Below, piece after piece: positions 32,781-45,106 of a DNA stretch of 64,000 nt (position 1 is the first letter of the stretch; the number at the start of each line of letters is the position of its first letter). The notes under the pieces are model-generated. The model ran no database searches and had not been told where the DNA came from. It saw only the letters and a list, made by a program, of their open reading frames with translations. The DNA is taken from the NCBI GenBank assembly GCA_032622095.1, contig CP136068.1, positions 128,035,989-128,099,988 on the forward strand. Reading direction: 5' to 3'. Both the position numbers and the translations under genes were made by a program. The DNA is from Siphonodentalium dalli. Lineage: Eukaryota; Mollusca; Scaphopoda; Gadilida; Siphonodentaliidae.

Positions 32781-32861
32781 AGAGCACGCGAATAGTTCTT
32801 TACCAGAATAAATCTCGTCTCCGACTCGATTTATTCTGGTAAAGAACTATTCTTGTGCTCT
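32781..32861. repeat. Hairpin with 24-bp perfect arms
   Basis: Arms 32791-32814 and 32828-32851 are perfect complements (AATAGTTCTTTACCAGAATA...). They are extended after a 3-base mismatch by AGAGCAC/GTGCTCT, and the loop is 13 bases. Confidence 0.85.
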
Positions 32862-33034
32862 AACCATTACTTAAATCGAGATATTCTCATTCTCAATATT
32901 TTCAATCTTCTACAATCTAATTCCCCAAGTAATCCACGTAATCAATAAAACCCTTTTCAGAATTGTTAGGAAAATAAGCCTTTAAAATAACACGGATACG
33001 CATGTATGTATGTCACAACAACAATATTCTCGCG

Positions 33035-33355
33035 CAAATACGCACATAATCGACCTATAATGTGCAATAGGTACATAATGTGATTATTTGATTCTGAAAT
33101 AAGCAGATAATGGAGTAGTATCCGTTATTTTGTTTTATGGTGCGGGTGTTAACTAAAGTCCACCTAAAAAGTCGTGAGTTGGCTTATATTTGTCATTGTC
33201 CGTACGTAATCACCTTAGAATAGCATGATTATGAGTCGATATGCTCATTTTCATCACATTATCGACTCAAAACGAGGTAATTCTAAGCAGATTATCTACC
33301 TAAAACAAGTTCTGTTATAAACAGATAATGCGCGGTTTCCAGGAGAACAGGCTGG
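33035..33355 (+). mobile_element. MITE family A copy
   Basis: Closely matches 3815-4155 in order and orientation, from ACGCACATAATCGACC to AGATAATGCGCGG, with about 80 percent identity by eye. Confidence 0.7.
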
Positions 33356-34149
33356 TCACGAAATTAACCTGCTGATTGAGCATAGCACAGTTACATATAT
33401 CTGACCCTTTTCTAGCGACTAATAGATCAATAGATTGTAGAAGATTGATTTGTTACATCCTGCCAATGGTCTTTTGCTCCATAACGTCTGTTTACGTTTG
33501 ACGTCACATTCATCTCCATCTAAATGCAATTTGTAAAATCATAAATTCAGCCTAATCTCCACGTACCGAATTTATGACAAAATAATGTTTCATAAATTCG
33601 GAATGTATGAACATGCTTATATCTGACGTGTTCATTTGGCATAAATCCGAATAAAAGCCAATACATTTTACAGAATATCCACACATGTTTCACACGAGGG
33701 TCGGAACAGATAGCCAGAAAATTTACATTTTCCGAACTGTTGCGAAAGTCTTATATTATAGGGCGGGCGAGCAAGTTCAATTACACTAGAATGCGGCGAC
33801 TTGACGAGATTACATTAATGAGCATCTCCTGCTGGTGCCTCTGATTCCCATGCAAATGGCATATCAGGACGATAGCGATGAAAGATGTTTGACACGTTTA
33901 CGATGACTGTTTAACATTTTTTTTAGGGAACATAATAAGCGCACTCGTGTACAAGGCTAATTCTATGAACAGCTACGTGTCTCTAAGTGGATGTCAGGAT
34001 CTCAACAGGGATACACGATAATGTCAATTAGTTGTCAGGGCACAGACAATCTTGTTGACTAACATTTTACTCAACAATTACTCAACAGTAGATACGTGAT
34101 TTGTGATAATGTTGACTCCCTCACTGACTGCATGCTCGAGTGCAGCCTA
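33356..34149. other. Intergenic, nothing recognised
   Basis: Contains several ATAAATTCG / CGAATTTATG short inverted motifs near 33540-33600; no gene is seen. Confidence 0.4.
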
Positions 34150-34500
34150 TTCTCTCGAAATACGCACATTATCTGCTTAGAATAGAACTTGATTTAGGAT
34201 GATAATCTGCTGATAATCGCCTCCTTTTTAGTCGATAATATGCTGAAACTGATAGCGGTTTAGTCACATTGTCGACTCATTATGAGGCGATTCTAAGCAT
34301 ATTATGTGATCACAATGGCATACATAAGCCAACTCACGACTTTTCAGGTGTACGCTCTTTAACATATGTTTTAACTGTGGCCCGCGCCATAAAACAAAAT
34401 AGCGGACATGAGTCCTTTATCTGCATATTTCAGAATCAAATAATAACATTATGTACCCATTTCACTTTATATGTCGATTATGTGTGTATTTGCACGAGGA
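34150..34500 (-). mobile_element. MITE family A, inverted copy
   Basis: Reverse complement of the family: ACGCACATTATCTGCTTAGA at the left, CTCACGACTTTTCAGG in the middle, and GTCGATTATGTGTGTATTTG at the right. Together with 33035-33355 it forms an inverted pair 0.8 kb apart. Confidence 0.65.
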
Positions 34501-35589
34501 TATGTTGTCGATTGAGTGACGTTTGTATGCAGGTAGTGCTCAGTTGAAAAGTCACAAAACTATGAGGGTGCAAGACTCATTTAAAGACGCGTCCGAAAAA
34601 AGCACAACTTAATGGACTAATGGTGCATGCATCCCCATGTTACGCCAAGTTAGTTCTGAATATAATCGCATGCCATAGTAAGCAGTGAAAGTTTTTGGTA
34701 AGACTTGGAGAGACAATATGATGAATGGGCACGAAAGCTAAGGCTGCTACTTACTTCTCCATGCAGTAGCTGTTAATTGCCATAAATTTTAGTGTCATTA
34801 CTCACCCTTCTGTTTACTGCTCACTCGGCATCTTTGGTCCCACGTGCCAAGTCAACAAGGATAGGTCCACATGTCGTTAACCGACAACTCTCACGTTTGA
34901 ACATCATCAAATGTCCAGCGTGGACAAGTTATCACTTAAAGTGATGTTAAACACTCCGGTAGGGCGATCCAATAGAAATGGAGAATGATCTTGCTCAAAG
35001 CAGTTATTTTTACAAATCTTAAATACAAACTGACAACACACACCGCCATTATTATATATTAATTAAATTCAGTGACTCTTGACGGCGAAATCGTTTTAGT
35101 AACTTTATCGCCGATACTTGCGTCCCGAATCGAGAAGTAAATATTTACAATTGAGCGTAGTTCAGATGATGTTTTCTTTGGAGTGGTCCGGTCGATCTGT
35201 TTGAGATTTTCGGCAATGTAGTAGAATGCCACATTCCTCCAGTTGGCATACTGCCTGAATACTAACTGAACAGTTTAATGCACCAGAACAAGTCCATAAT
35301 ATGTCTTTAAAGAACCAATGTTTTTTTTATTTTAAGAATAATCCATTCCCATTGAATTGGTGTAAATTCAAGTATTTATCTAACAACTAAAGGTATCATC
35401 AGTCATACAGTATGGTGGTCACATATACGAGGTGGTCGCATATACGAGGTGGTCGTCCCAAAGTTTCATCGCATTATTATTAACAAATCTGAAGATATCC
35501 TCGAAAATATCAGGGGGAGATTTACTTTTTTTTGGACCCAATTGACTGACAGTTTTAGGACATTCGTGAATCTTTAACTATATTGTAAT
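34501..35589. other. Intergenic, nothing recognised
   Basis: No coding region. A short duplicated motif (ACATATACGAGGTGGTCG, about 35420-35450) is present. The sequence TTATCACTTAAAGTGATGTT at 34930 is a small inverted motif. Confidence 0.4.
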
Positions 35590-35990
35590 TGTCTCAAAAA
35601 GACATGCACCTTCAAAACATCGAAGCCAATGCATCTACACAGGGCAACACGCGGCATGTTCTGTCTCATAGAACATATATTCCTTACACATAGATACCTT
35701 AAGATGTGGATATAATGTCCTTAAATGCGACATCGGAATACAGCAGCCATTTGGAGTTTCATATTTTGGGATCACTTCGGTGGCCGTGTGGTATTGACGC
35801 CGGACTTTGAGTCGAAAAGTTCGCTCGCCGTCATGGGCCGGGGTTCGAATCACACCCAATTCAAACAAATGTGCATTATCTCAAAAACACATGCAGCTTC
35901 TAAAAATAGGCGCTTTGCGTGTTATTACTGTTTTAAATCCATAAAAGTGGCGGTCATAATGATATTATATATACAGCGTGGGGGGGGGGG
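35590..35990 (+). mobile_element. tRNA-derived SINE with inverted partner sequence
   Basis: The stretch 35780-35855 reads like a tRNA head. It has a TGGTATTGACG A-box-like motif, a matching B box GGTTCGAATCA at 35842-35852, and GTGTGG...CACACC pairing. This is not a functional tRNA. The upstream part (35720-35760, GCGACATCGGAATACAGCAG) is related in inverted sense to 51265-51310. Confidence 0.55.
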
Positions 35991-36140
35991 GGGAGGGCAA
36001 TGAAAAATTCAGACACACGGCTGATTTTTGTTTGCAGCAGGTCTTTGGGACCCACTCCCAAACTCGAATATCAATTAACTTTACCAAGCTTTTCCATAAT
36101 GTTCTGGTATAGTATAATGTTCCTTCCCGGCACTCATATT

Positions 36141-36144
<4 letters not shown>

Positions 36145-36178
<34 letters not shown>
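36145..36178. repeat. (CT)n microsatellite
   Basis: About 17 uninterrupted CT units. Confidence 0.95.
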
Positions 36179-36183
<5 letters not shown>

Positions 36184-36419
36184 GCAACAATCAAATATGT
36201 CCCGACTGTGTGGTAGCTCGTCAATAGTGTGACCTCCCGTATATCGCAATCTTCGCAACTACAACCTCACTCGGCAAATTCCTACTCGACTTCCAAAGAA
36301 CATCCCACTGATAAGGAAAAGACAAACCATCGAGTAACCAATAATCGATTTATCTATACGTATACCCTCCATGTATATAATCCATTAAATGCAACCATTG
36401 TGTAATACATAATTGTATA

Positions 36420-36604
36420 GCCGTGCATTGTACAATAAATCTTGACCGCCTATGTTAACATTTATTCATCTTTAATGGGGTGGCAGTAAGACAGTCTAGC
36501 CTGACTATGCCACCCACTCGAATATACAATACACTATTTGTCAAATGTATTATGTATTAATATGTGTATATCGAAATAAAATATCCTATCCTATCCTATC
36601 CTCC

Positions 36605-36693
<89 letters not shown>

Positions 36694-36697
36694 CCCC
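36420..36697 (+). mobile_element. Probable retroposon 3' end with (TATCC)n tail and long CT tract
   Basis: AATAAAATATCC is followed by TATCC repeats (36583-36600), a layout typical of LINE/SINE tails. It runs into about 95 bases of CT dinucleotides (36605-36697) and a C-run. The body upstream (TGGGGTGGCAGTAAGACAGT) is not identified. The polypyrimidine tract could adopt triplex structure. Confidence 0.5.
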
Positions 36698-36924
36698 CCC
36701 CCACTCTGCTTCTACCTATATGAAGTTTGAAATCACCAATAGGAAGTTCAAAGTTCAACTTGACTGAACAAAATCGCATTGTTTGCACATTTGTAACGAT
36801 CAGTTTAGCTCCAGGGATGGATGTGCATGAGAATCCCTAAATCAAAATTAGCCACATGACCTCGTTTTTAATGGCAGGGTTAGAATACGTCGGACAACAT
36901 GGCGCATGGTGGCGCATTAATTAC

Positions 36925-37210
36925 CCCCGGTGCAATCTGACATTCATGTGAAGACCAACTAACTATACGTTGTTGGTACTATAGTGGATGGCAACACGAT
37001 CACGACACATACATGTCCAATGAAAAATAAGCTTTGGAACCGGTCGGATCATATGATGTTCTTATTAAACTGTTGTGTAGTATAATCATGTGAGTATTGT
37101 GCGCCTATCATTCGCTTCACACAGTTTGTTACTGCTTAGTTTAAACATATTGTGCACAATGAAACGCATATATTGTGCGATTGGATGACGAGTTATTGCA
37201 ACTTGCAGCG
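36925..37210 (+). repeat. Long direct repeat, copy 1
   Basis: Shares CCCGGTGCAATCTGACATTC, GGTCGGATCATAT, AAACTGTTGTGTAGTATAAT and GTTATTG.AACTTGCA with 37795-38065; about 75-80 percent identical by eye. Confidence 0.75.
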
Positions 37211-37214
37211 CGAA

Positions 37215-37690
37215 CTTCCGCTCTTCTCAGGGGGGGGGGGGCGGTCGGAAAAAATATTCAGGCACTTATGCTGATTTTTACCTTTCGACCCTTGTTGGGA
37301 CCACCCACCCCCGCGTCCAAATTTTTTACCGTTTTTTCCGACCATTTTTGGACCCCCCTTTTAACACTAAAACAAAGATTTGCAGGGGGAATTCACATGT
37401 AAATAGGAACGAGTCATTTTGGGGTCATTCGGTCAAACAAACATGGCTGCCAGCGGGCATCTTGGAATTCAAATTGCAACAAAATACAACACGATAACTG
37501 CCTGCAGTCAGTTTATCAGTTAGAATTACATTATTTCTCTTATTCTAAGGTGTTTTAAGCCAAACACATTGCAAAAAACAGCCAAAAAAACTTGCAGAAA
37601 AAAAACATTTTGAGTTGCGGAAAAAAATATTTGTTGGTTCCATCGAACACCCACCCACCCCGGCATACGTGCCCGGAAAAGAATTCCACC
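37215..37690. repeat. Insert between the direct repeats, G-run bounded
   Basis: Begins with a run of G (37230-37243) and CGGTCGGAAAAAATATTCAG, and contains two similar halves with ACCCACCC motifs. Probably a decayed short element; not identified. Confidence 0.35.
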
Positions 37691-37794
37691 TCCGGCTCTT
37701 CTATGATGTTTTAGGTTGTGTCGAATAGTAACGAGTCATTATTGTCTATATATTTCTGACATACGTTTCTCTGAGTTTCGTGATGAAACGCGAC

Positions 37795-38065
37795 CCCGGT
37801 GCAATCTGACATTCACATGAAGACGTTGCTGGTAAGATAACGTATGACTACAAGATCACCATACATACATGTACAACGAGAAAAGCGGTTTCGAAACGGT
37901 CGGATCATATACTTTCATGATGTTCTTGTTCTGATTAAACTGTTTTGTAGTATAATCGTGTGAGTATCGTGTGACTATCATTTGCTTGACAGTATGTTAC
38001 TGTTTAATTAAACATGTATTATCCATAATGATTGAATGACGCGTTATTGTAACTTGCACGAACCT
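37795..38065 (+). repeat. Long direct repeat, copy 2
   Basis: Second copy of 36925-37210, spaced about 870 bp away. Confidence 0.75.
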
Positions 38066-39541
38066 TCGCTACTCTAAAGATGTGTATATGTTTGTGTCGA
38101 ACATTAACGAGTCGTCATTGTCTATATATTTCTGAGAGACCGTTTCCCTAACTTCGGTGAGGAAAAGTGAAAACAGTTGGTTAATTGCTGACTTTGGCGA
38201 GACTCATTTTTCAGAGTATAACAAGTCAGCCTGTGTATCGCTATTCGTTATTATCTATATTATCTCTTCAATTGAAATTAGCGTGACATAGTTTAGAGTT
38301 CCAAATTAGATGTGTCCATTTACGACCATGTACATGTGTAACGAAACAAAAGTGCGGGAGTCGCACCGAACGTTAGCAGCGCCCGGAATCACAAACCAAT
38401 CACATATACAGGGACCAGGCTCAACGGTACCAGTACCGACACCGGAACCGTCGGTACTTGGACAATTTTTTAGTGTTGAGTACCGCGGTACACGGTGCTA
38501 GGGCGGTACTCGAATTAGTAGCCTATATATGTTTGCATAAGCGATGGATAGCTTGATTTAGATGTTATTTGCAGCGTTAACTAAACAAAAGTTGAACCAC
38601 AGTCTGTTATTGCTAAATCGCTTGTATACATATGGTGACAAAATTTGCATAGCAGCAAACCAGATTTGTAATTTTCCCTGACCAAAGCGGAAGACAATAC
38701 GATCTATCGGTAGTTGCAAAGATTACCTATTTGTCGCGACGTTGGATAATTTCAATTACACACATCGTCTGCGTATATCATCGGGTGCCACGGTAGCCTC
38801 AACCAAAGTGATCAAGACTCGTCTATCGGCATAGACACATACAATAATGTAAGTTCGTAACATAATCACAAAAGACAATTACAAATGACCAATCGCTGAT
38901 TGGCAACAAGTCACGATGCACGTGGCCCCGACTGACGTCACGTGCAGTAACTGCAGCTGAATCAGTGTTGAGGAGGTATACCAAGTATATTTATATACTT
39001 CAGTCGAAGTTCAAAGACATCATACGATCAATCTGCAACTGGCATGCACTTGTCCTCGAGGCTCGATTGGAATGATTATTTTGTGTTTTTTCTTTTATGT
39101 TGAAATAATTTAAATGATTGGTCAATGCAGATTACAGGCAGTTTCAGCAATATATGATCAGTGACTAACCGAGCTCGATGTTGCATAACTTTGGTGATCA
39201 CACAAGCGCCTAACGACTGTGACTGAGGGAACTAGACGTTTCGTACAGAGAACAATACCAGGCGCATGACATGGCGTCAATATTTGTCAGCGCTTGTAGC
39301 AATTGCTTCAATAAAACGATATCGCCATCTACCAATACATACACTACACAGGAGAAGAGAAGTCGGACATACTGGGAGTATACAATAGACAATGACGGTG
39401 AGTTGCATGAAGTTCGTGTATTACACACATATGTATCCAGGGGATATACACAAGCAAAGAACGTGGAGAGTTCGTCGGGTACATCGATGATTCGTTTGAC
39501 TGCCAACGAGAGTTCGAAAGCTTTCGTTGCATTTATTTTTA
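38066..39541. other. Intergenic with a GGTACC-rich palindromic patch
   Basis: At 38425-38510 several GGTACC / CCGGTAC motifs lie in both orientations (ACGGTACCAGTACCG, GTACCGCGGTAC), a decayed foldback. Nothing else is recognised. Confidence 0.4.
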
Positions 39542-39942
39542 TTAACCCTTTACCCAACAGAACGGCCCTGTGCCAATGCATTCTCTTATATATGCGAGTC
39601 GACCATAGGTCGCCTCGCATATATAAGAGAATGCATTGGCTTAACACATTAAAAATTATAAAATTGTTAAAGAATGTAAGAAAAAAATGGTAAAAAGTGT
39701 TAAAAAAAGATTTTTTTAGGCCAATGCATTCTCTTATATATGCGAGGCGACCTATGGTCGACTCGCATATATAAGAGAATGCATTGGCACAGGGCATAAC
39801 TGTAACTATCACAATGTGGTCAAGGAGCCGGTTCCAATGATATCCATATGTGTATGGTTCTATTGAGACAGACCGAAGATATTTTAGGCTGTTGAAGCTT
39901 TATTTGGCCGGCTGTGGCCGGTTTGTTGGGGTAAAGGGTTAA
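39542..39942 (+). mobile_element. piggyBac-like MITE, copy 2
   Basis: TTAA-flanked with CCCTTTACCCAACA / TTGGGGTAAAGGG ends and the same two hairpins as copy 1. The AT-rich spacer is shorter. Both strands' long open frames here are by-products. Confidence 0.85.
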
Positions 39943-41359
39943 ACTGTGCTAACTCATACAATGTCACTGCTTGATAACGGACAGGTAAATGCTAACATTT
40001 GGTCGGTTTGCCAGTGGGGAGACCCTTCTCATATCCGTATAGGACTTCGAATATGACTGGTGTAGTTGGCGCAATGTATGTAGATATATCATATTCACTA
40101 GCCCGGTACGATCAACGAAAAAATCAGTGCGCTTGATAAAGCGCTCTGTAATTCCAACTAAATTTCCACAGTTTTGAATCTTCTAAGACATGTGCGTATA
40201 TGCGGATATCTTGCCAACTCACACTGCCAATCTAAGGGTTAGAAATTGATTATCCTGTCGAACAATCACGCTCAACAACACAAAGGCCAACCGATGACAC
40301 ACTCAATGGAACAGTAGACAACCAATGCTGTGTTACATGAGTATATGTCGTGTATAATACACCCGTTTCGTGCATCTCATCGTAATTTTCTCTGCATTTG
40401 TTCATCGCATATCGACATACAGATGTATACCAGTACTTGCATACAACAACATATATTACATATTCGTGTTAATGACGCTATCAAATTCAGAAATAAACGT
40501 TGTAACCGATCCACATGGATTTCCATCTCGATTTTGACATTGGAACATCATTTTCAAGGTCACCAAGGTCATTCGGTGGATTTTTATGCACTTGATATAT
40601 TACCATTTATGATTGGATTTGGATTAAAACTCCAGGAAAAATTGTGAGAACAATTATAATCATAGAAGTGTTAAGAAAATGAACGTGGTATTAACACGAT
40701 ATATTTTATTCTAATGAAAACTCGAATTTTTTGGTAAAATTTAACCCTAAATCCAATTCAAAACTCATGGTGCCATACAATCATGCTATCAACATAAATT
40801 AAATTTCAAATGAAATATCAGCAGCATTTTGCAGAATCGGAATATATCGCAGTGTATTTGTTTATATCGGTTTACTATATCAATAAAACCCACCCCAAAA
40901 ATGGACTTTATCGCCGAGTTTTTTAATTTGCAAAAACGAAGGTCTATTTAATTTATATGTGTTAATGTGTGGTTTATGGCCATTTAAGTGCAAGAGAAGC
41001 ACACACGACACTAGCATCACATAAACAAGCACACACATTTCTCCTAAAATTAGCCATGCGCAGCACCTGCACATAAGTTTGGTCACATCCGATATTTGCC
41101 TTATGGTTCATTATGTGATACCCAATATTTGTCAAATGCTCTGTATTTCCTTATCCTTACCAAGTTCGAAACAACAAACTGATAAGAGTCAGGTGTTTGT
41201 ACAATCGGCCGTCCATAGAGTTGAAAAGACAGAACGCTAATAATATATCAGCTCAAAAGGGTAATGAAGTATAATATATACTAAGTATTGTTCTTATTTG
41301 ACGAATACATGTTTCTGCAGTTTACTAGTTATATATATATGTAATTAGACCAGAGGAAA
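39943..41359. other. Intergenic, nothing recognised
   Basis: AT-rich; a 105-codon frame at 40330-40647 has no recognisable features. Confidence 0.4.
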
Positions 41360-44300
41360 TATGTAGCCTGAACCAGTATTTCCAGATACAAACAAAGTGG
41401 TTTGCTTCTACAGAGAGGAAAAATTGTTTGAGAACTCGCGATCTAGCATGGGCTGTCATTCGGGCTATTGATGCACATCGCTCCGTCCCCTCGTGGAAAG
41501 GATTCAGTGAACCAAGGGATACCGATACCCGTACAAATTACAACGCACACTGAGCGTGCTATCTATCAGGCAGGTACCAGCAGGTGATAATGCCCCTCTA
41601 GCTGTTATCAACAAATTCCAAGCAATATCTGCTCATTTAGGTCAGAAGCACACCGTCATAATTGGTGACCTTCTCTTGTCTATCCGCGGTAAGGATCGCC
41701 TGGAATAACCTTCCAAGTATGGCAGCGTAATTTTCCGACTTGGATGCCTGCATGTTTGCTTCAATTTCCTGAAAGCGATTGGACATTACACGGAGAATGG
41801 GTGACCTCTGGGTTGTTTCTGGTGTATACGCTGGCAACATCACTGACATTATGGGAGGGGAAGCTTACTATCGAAAACACCTACTAACACCGTGGAAAGT
41901 TAGTTAGCTTATATTCATGCTGCGGTTAGAACGCAACGTCCCTGACAGTTCAATACTCTCCTGATAATAACAAAGACATGATTCGTAATTATGTAGAGAT
42001 GGTTGAAAGCAGACTGACATGTAGAAAAATCATCAGGAAAACCCAGACTTTATTATTTGGTCTTCAAATATGGACATGTATGAGATTCTGCTGCGTTTTA
42101 TCAGAGCGGAACGAGGGGATTGGATTTTACTTTAGGACGCATTCGCTGAGATGCAACCTTGGCTGATAATGTACGATCACAGACACTGCGCCAGGTTTCG
42201 ACCCATCTACATGGTCTATATGCATTCACTTGAAAAGAATGCACCATATGTCCATCGTGAGTTCTTAAATTGGAATTTTGTTGTTAATTGGAGTGATCAT
42301 CAGTGCAGCAAGATACCACCCGACCAAGCTAGGTACCGAGTGGGTGACTATAATGTGTAAGATCCAGAATGGCATCGTCTTCATTGCAAGAAAAGATAAA
42401 GAGTGAGACAAATTATGCATCAAAGAGGGCCAAGATGGCATATATATCCCGTGCAACAAGAATAATGCTGAGTGTGGAAGACGAAGATGTCATGGTTACA
42501 TAGAGGGCAGCTTATCTATCATCACGACACTGTACAGAAAATGGTATATTTGGATTTTTATTATCTTGATCATTGTGATGAAACAGTCTCTGTCTGGTAT
42601 TCCGTTGGTGTCACTAGCTTCGACTGAGGCAGCAACCAATCATCGAGAACGATCTGATGTCCAATGAAAACCGTGGCCGAGTGTAACACGTTCTACTGTT
42701 AGAAGCGGCGTAAGTACGGTTAACCCTTTACCCAACAAACCGGCCAAACCGGCCAATAAAGCTTCACAGCCTAAAATATCTTCGGTCTGTCTCAATAGAA
42801 CCATACAAATATGGATATCATTGGAACCGGCTCCTTGACCACATTGTGATAGTACAGTTATGCCCTGTGCCAATGCATTCTCTTATATATGCGAGTCGAC
42901 CATATGTCGCCTCGCATATATAAGAGAATGCATTGGCCTAAAAAAAATCTTTTTTTTACCATTTTTTCTTACATTATTTAACAATTTTATAATTTTTAAT
43001 GTGTTAAGCCAATGCATTCTCTTATATATGCGAGGCGACCTATGGTCGACTCGCATATATAAGAGAATGCATTGGCACAGGGCCCTTCTGTTGGGTAAAG
43101 GGTTAACCTAAGGTCATTGCCCTGGCTTGCTCCATACTCTATTTGCGTGGGACACCGACCCCGGGGTGAAATGATCCAGGTCATTTTTATCATGGGTCGT
43201 TGGTCTCATAAAGAATGTATTATGTTAACCTGTTGAGTACACCTACACGTGGCCATATCAACAGGCGACACGATTGGAGCAGAGGGCGTTGGCCGGTTAA
43301 ATATATATATTGTGAGAGACCAGGCTCGCTCTCTTGACAGACTCTTCTGGAAGCTCTCTCTTGCTATGAACTCTTCTTATGACGCTCGCTACTATGCACG
43401 CATAAGTTAAAGATGTATTATATACTGCCTCTATGGCTGCTTGTGACTTATTTATAAATGTGTTGAATAAATCTTATCATGTCTAAGAGTTGCCGACTTA
43501 GTGCAAAGAAATACTTGGGAGTCTTATATGAGTGCAGTGGAAGCTCTCGTGCAGAATATGATCGTAAACAAATCTGAATCTTTCTGTGTGGACCCATAAT
43601 TAAACAGAGATCATCAACCTTTGCCACACTCCACACCCCATTAAAAGCTGATCAGACTATTGAGAAGAAATAGTCAAGTCCCGATAGGAAACTTCTGTAC
43701 ATAGAGACTCCTAACTGCTTCTGTGGACGGCCGGCAGAGACATTGATATGACAAGTATCCTGATATGCGAACTGCTCTATATACCAATGGCCCTAGCACA
43801 AACAAATGTTGAGATAAATTCCACTGCTAAAACCGCCCTGATCAAGGTGCTAGTTGGATATACCGAAGTTCTGAAAGTTGCTCCACATTCGAAATTGAAG
43901 ACTTTTGCGTGTGGTTGGTCGCGCTCTCGTACAACATGGCTCCGTGAATTCACTGCGACAATAAATAGTTTTTTCGGTGATAACACCAGGATATTTGATA
44001 TCGTTTTCAATCGTTACATGGGCGGATCGTCTATAAAATCAGCGACTCATCTTAAGCGTCAGAAGACGAAGAAACATACACACACTGATATGCGGCCCTG
44101 GTGTTCCACTGTCAGTTGTGTGTGACCAGTACATTGTGCTAGATGAAAACAAGGCGGATCTAGCAAGATACTTATTAGAATATGCTTTCACTTTTGCTGA
44201 GACTGATATACCAGAAGAGTGGGGAATGGTGACGTCGGGTGGATTCGAAACTGACACTTACATTAAATGTAATCGACGCGAAGCCACGAAGAGACCGATA

Positions 44301-45106
44301 ATCGCCTTATTATGCATGCAACTGAAGCTTCAATGTGCGATTATGTGAAACTCATGGTGACATGTGTAGCGATACCGAATTATTTTAATGATGATACACT
44401 TCATCCTGGACCTCGCGAAGGATGATGTCCAGTTCTTCCAAAAACAGATATAGTATCCAGTTCATACTCTATCAAAGAAACTTCCGAAAATGACGCGAGA
44501 AACACCTATATGAGTACATGCATTAACTGGCTGCGACACTGTATCATTGTTCCGGGGATTATGACAGACGAATGTTGGAATGTGTATGTGGCACAACCTG
44601 AACTGTCATGAGATGTTGGCCGTAGTAGTGAGAACTTGGACAAAACTGATTTTTGTTTTTGCAAATTGTATGGCTCAACATCAGACAATATTGACAAAGT
44701 TTGAACGCACATGTTCATGAAGGAAAATTGGAATTGGAGACATTACCACAGACACGTGATTTCCTTGTCTTCACATTAGAGCTATCAGAGTCTTCACATC
44801 AGAGCTACATGTAGCTTCCAGGCTGGAATATAACTACAAGCGTACCAGGAACTCATCGTCTCAACAAGTCTGCACGATACGAAAGTACGGGCAGTTTAGG
44901 ACGGATGTCTAAATGTTGTCGGTATACCGAGTTATTGTATAGAGCTGATGTCATGTGGATGCAAATTAAAGCGTGCCACATCTCGATGTTCATGTTCACG
45001 GAAAGGCAGAAGAGGCATGCACATTATTCATGCATGTGCATGCGACTTGGAACAATGTGCTAATTCAGCTGAAAACGGATATGCCATGTTTGGCGACAAA
45101 ATATGA
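41360..45106 (+). pseudogene. Broken copy of a multicopy invertebrate gene with Cys-rich C-terminus
   Basis: Scattered frames share blocks with a large family of unnamed proteins common in cnidarians, molluscs and lancelets. In order: INKFQAISAHLGQKHTVI (about 41607), FRLGCLHVCFNFLKAIG (about 41734), PWLIMYDHRHCARFRPIY then HREFLNWNFVVN (42153-42290), FNRYMGGSSIKSATHLKR (about 44008), VLDENKADLARYLLEY (about 44138), and a Cys-rich end SCGC...RCSCSRKG...CAC...C with stop TGA at 45104-45106. The family's function is unknown to me. Several stops and frameshifts, plus a MITE inserted at 42720-43106, show that this copy is dead. Family identity comes from recalled block order only. Confidence 0.65.
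42720..43106 (-). mobile_element. piggyBac-like MITE, copy 3, inside the pseudogene
   Basis: TTAA at 42720-42723 and 43103-43106, with the same terminal repeats and two hairpins, in the opposite orientation to copies 1 and 2. It is inserted in the decayed multicopy gene. Confidence 0.85.

Noticed and set aside
35780-35855. Functional tRNA gene
   Set aside because: The B box is good, but the A box is imperfect and a full cloverleaf with acceptor pairing is not evident; better read as a SINE head.
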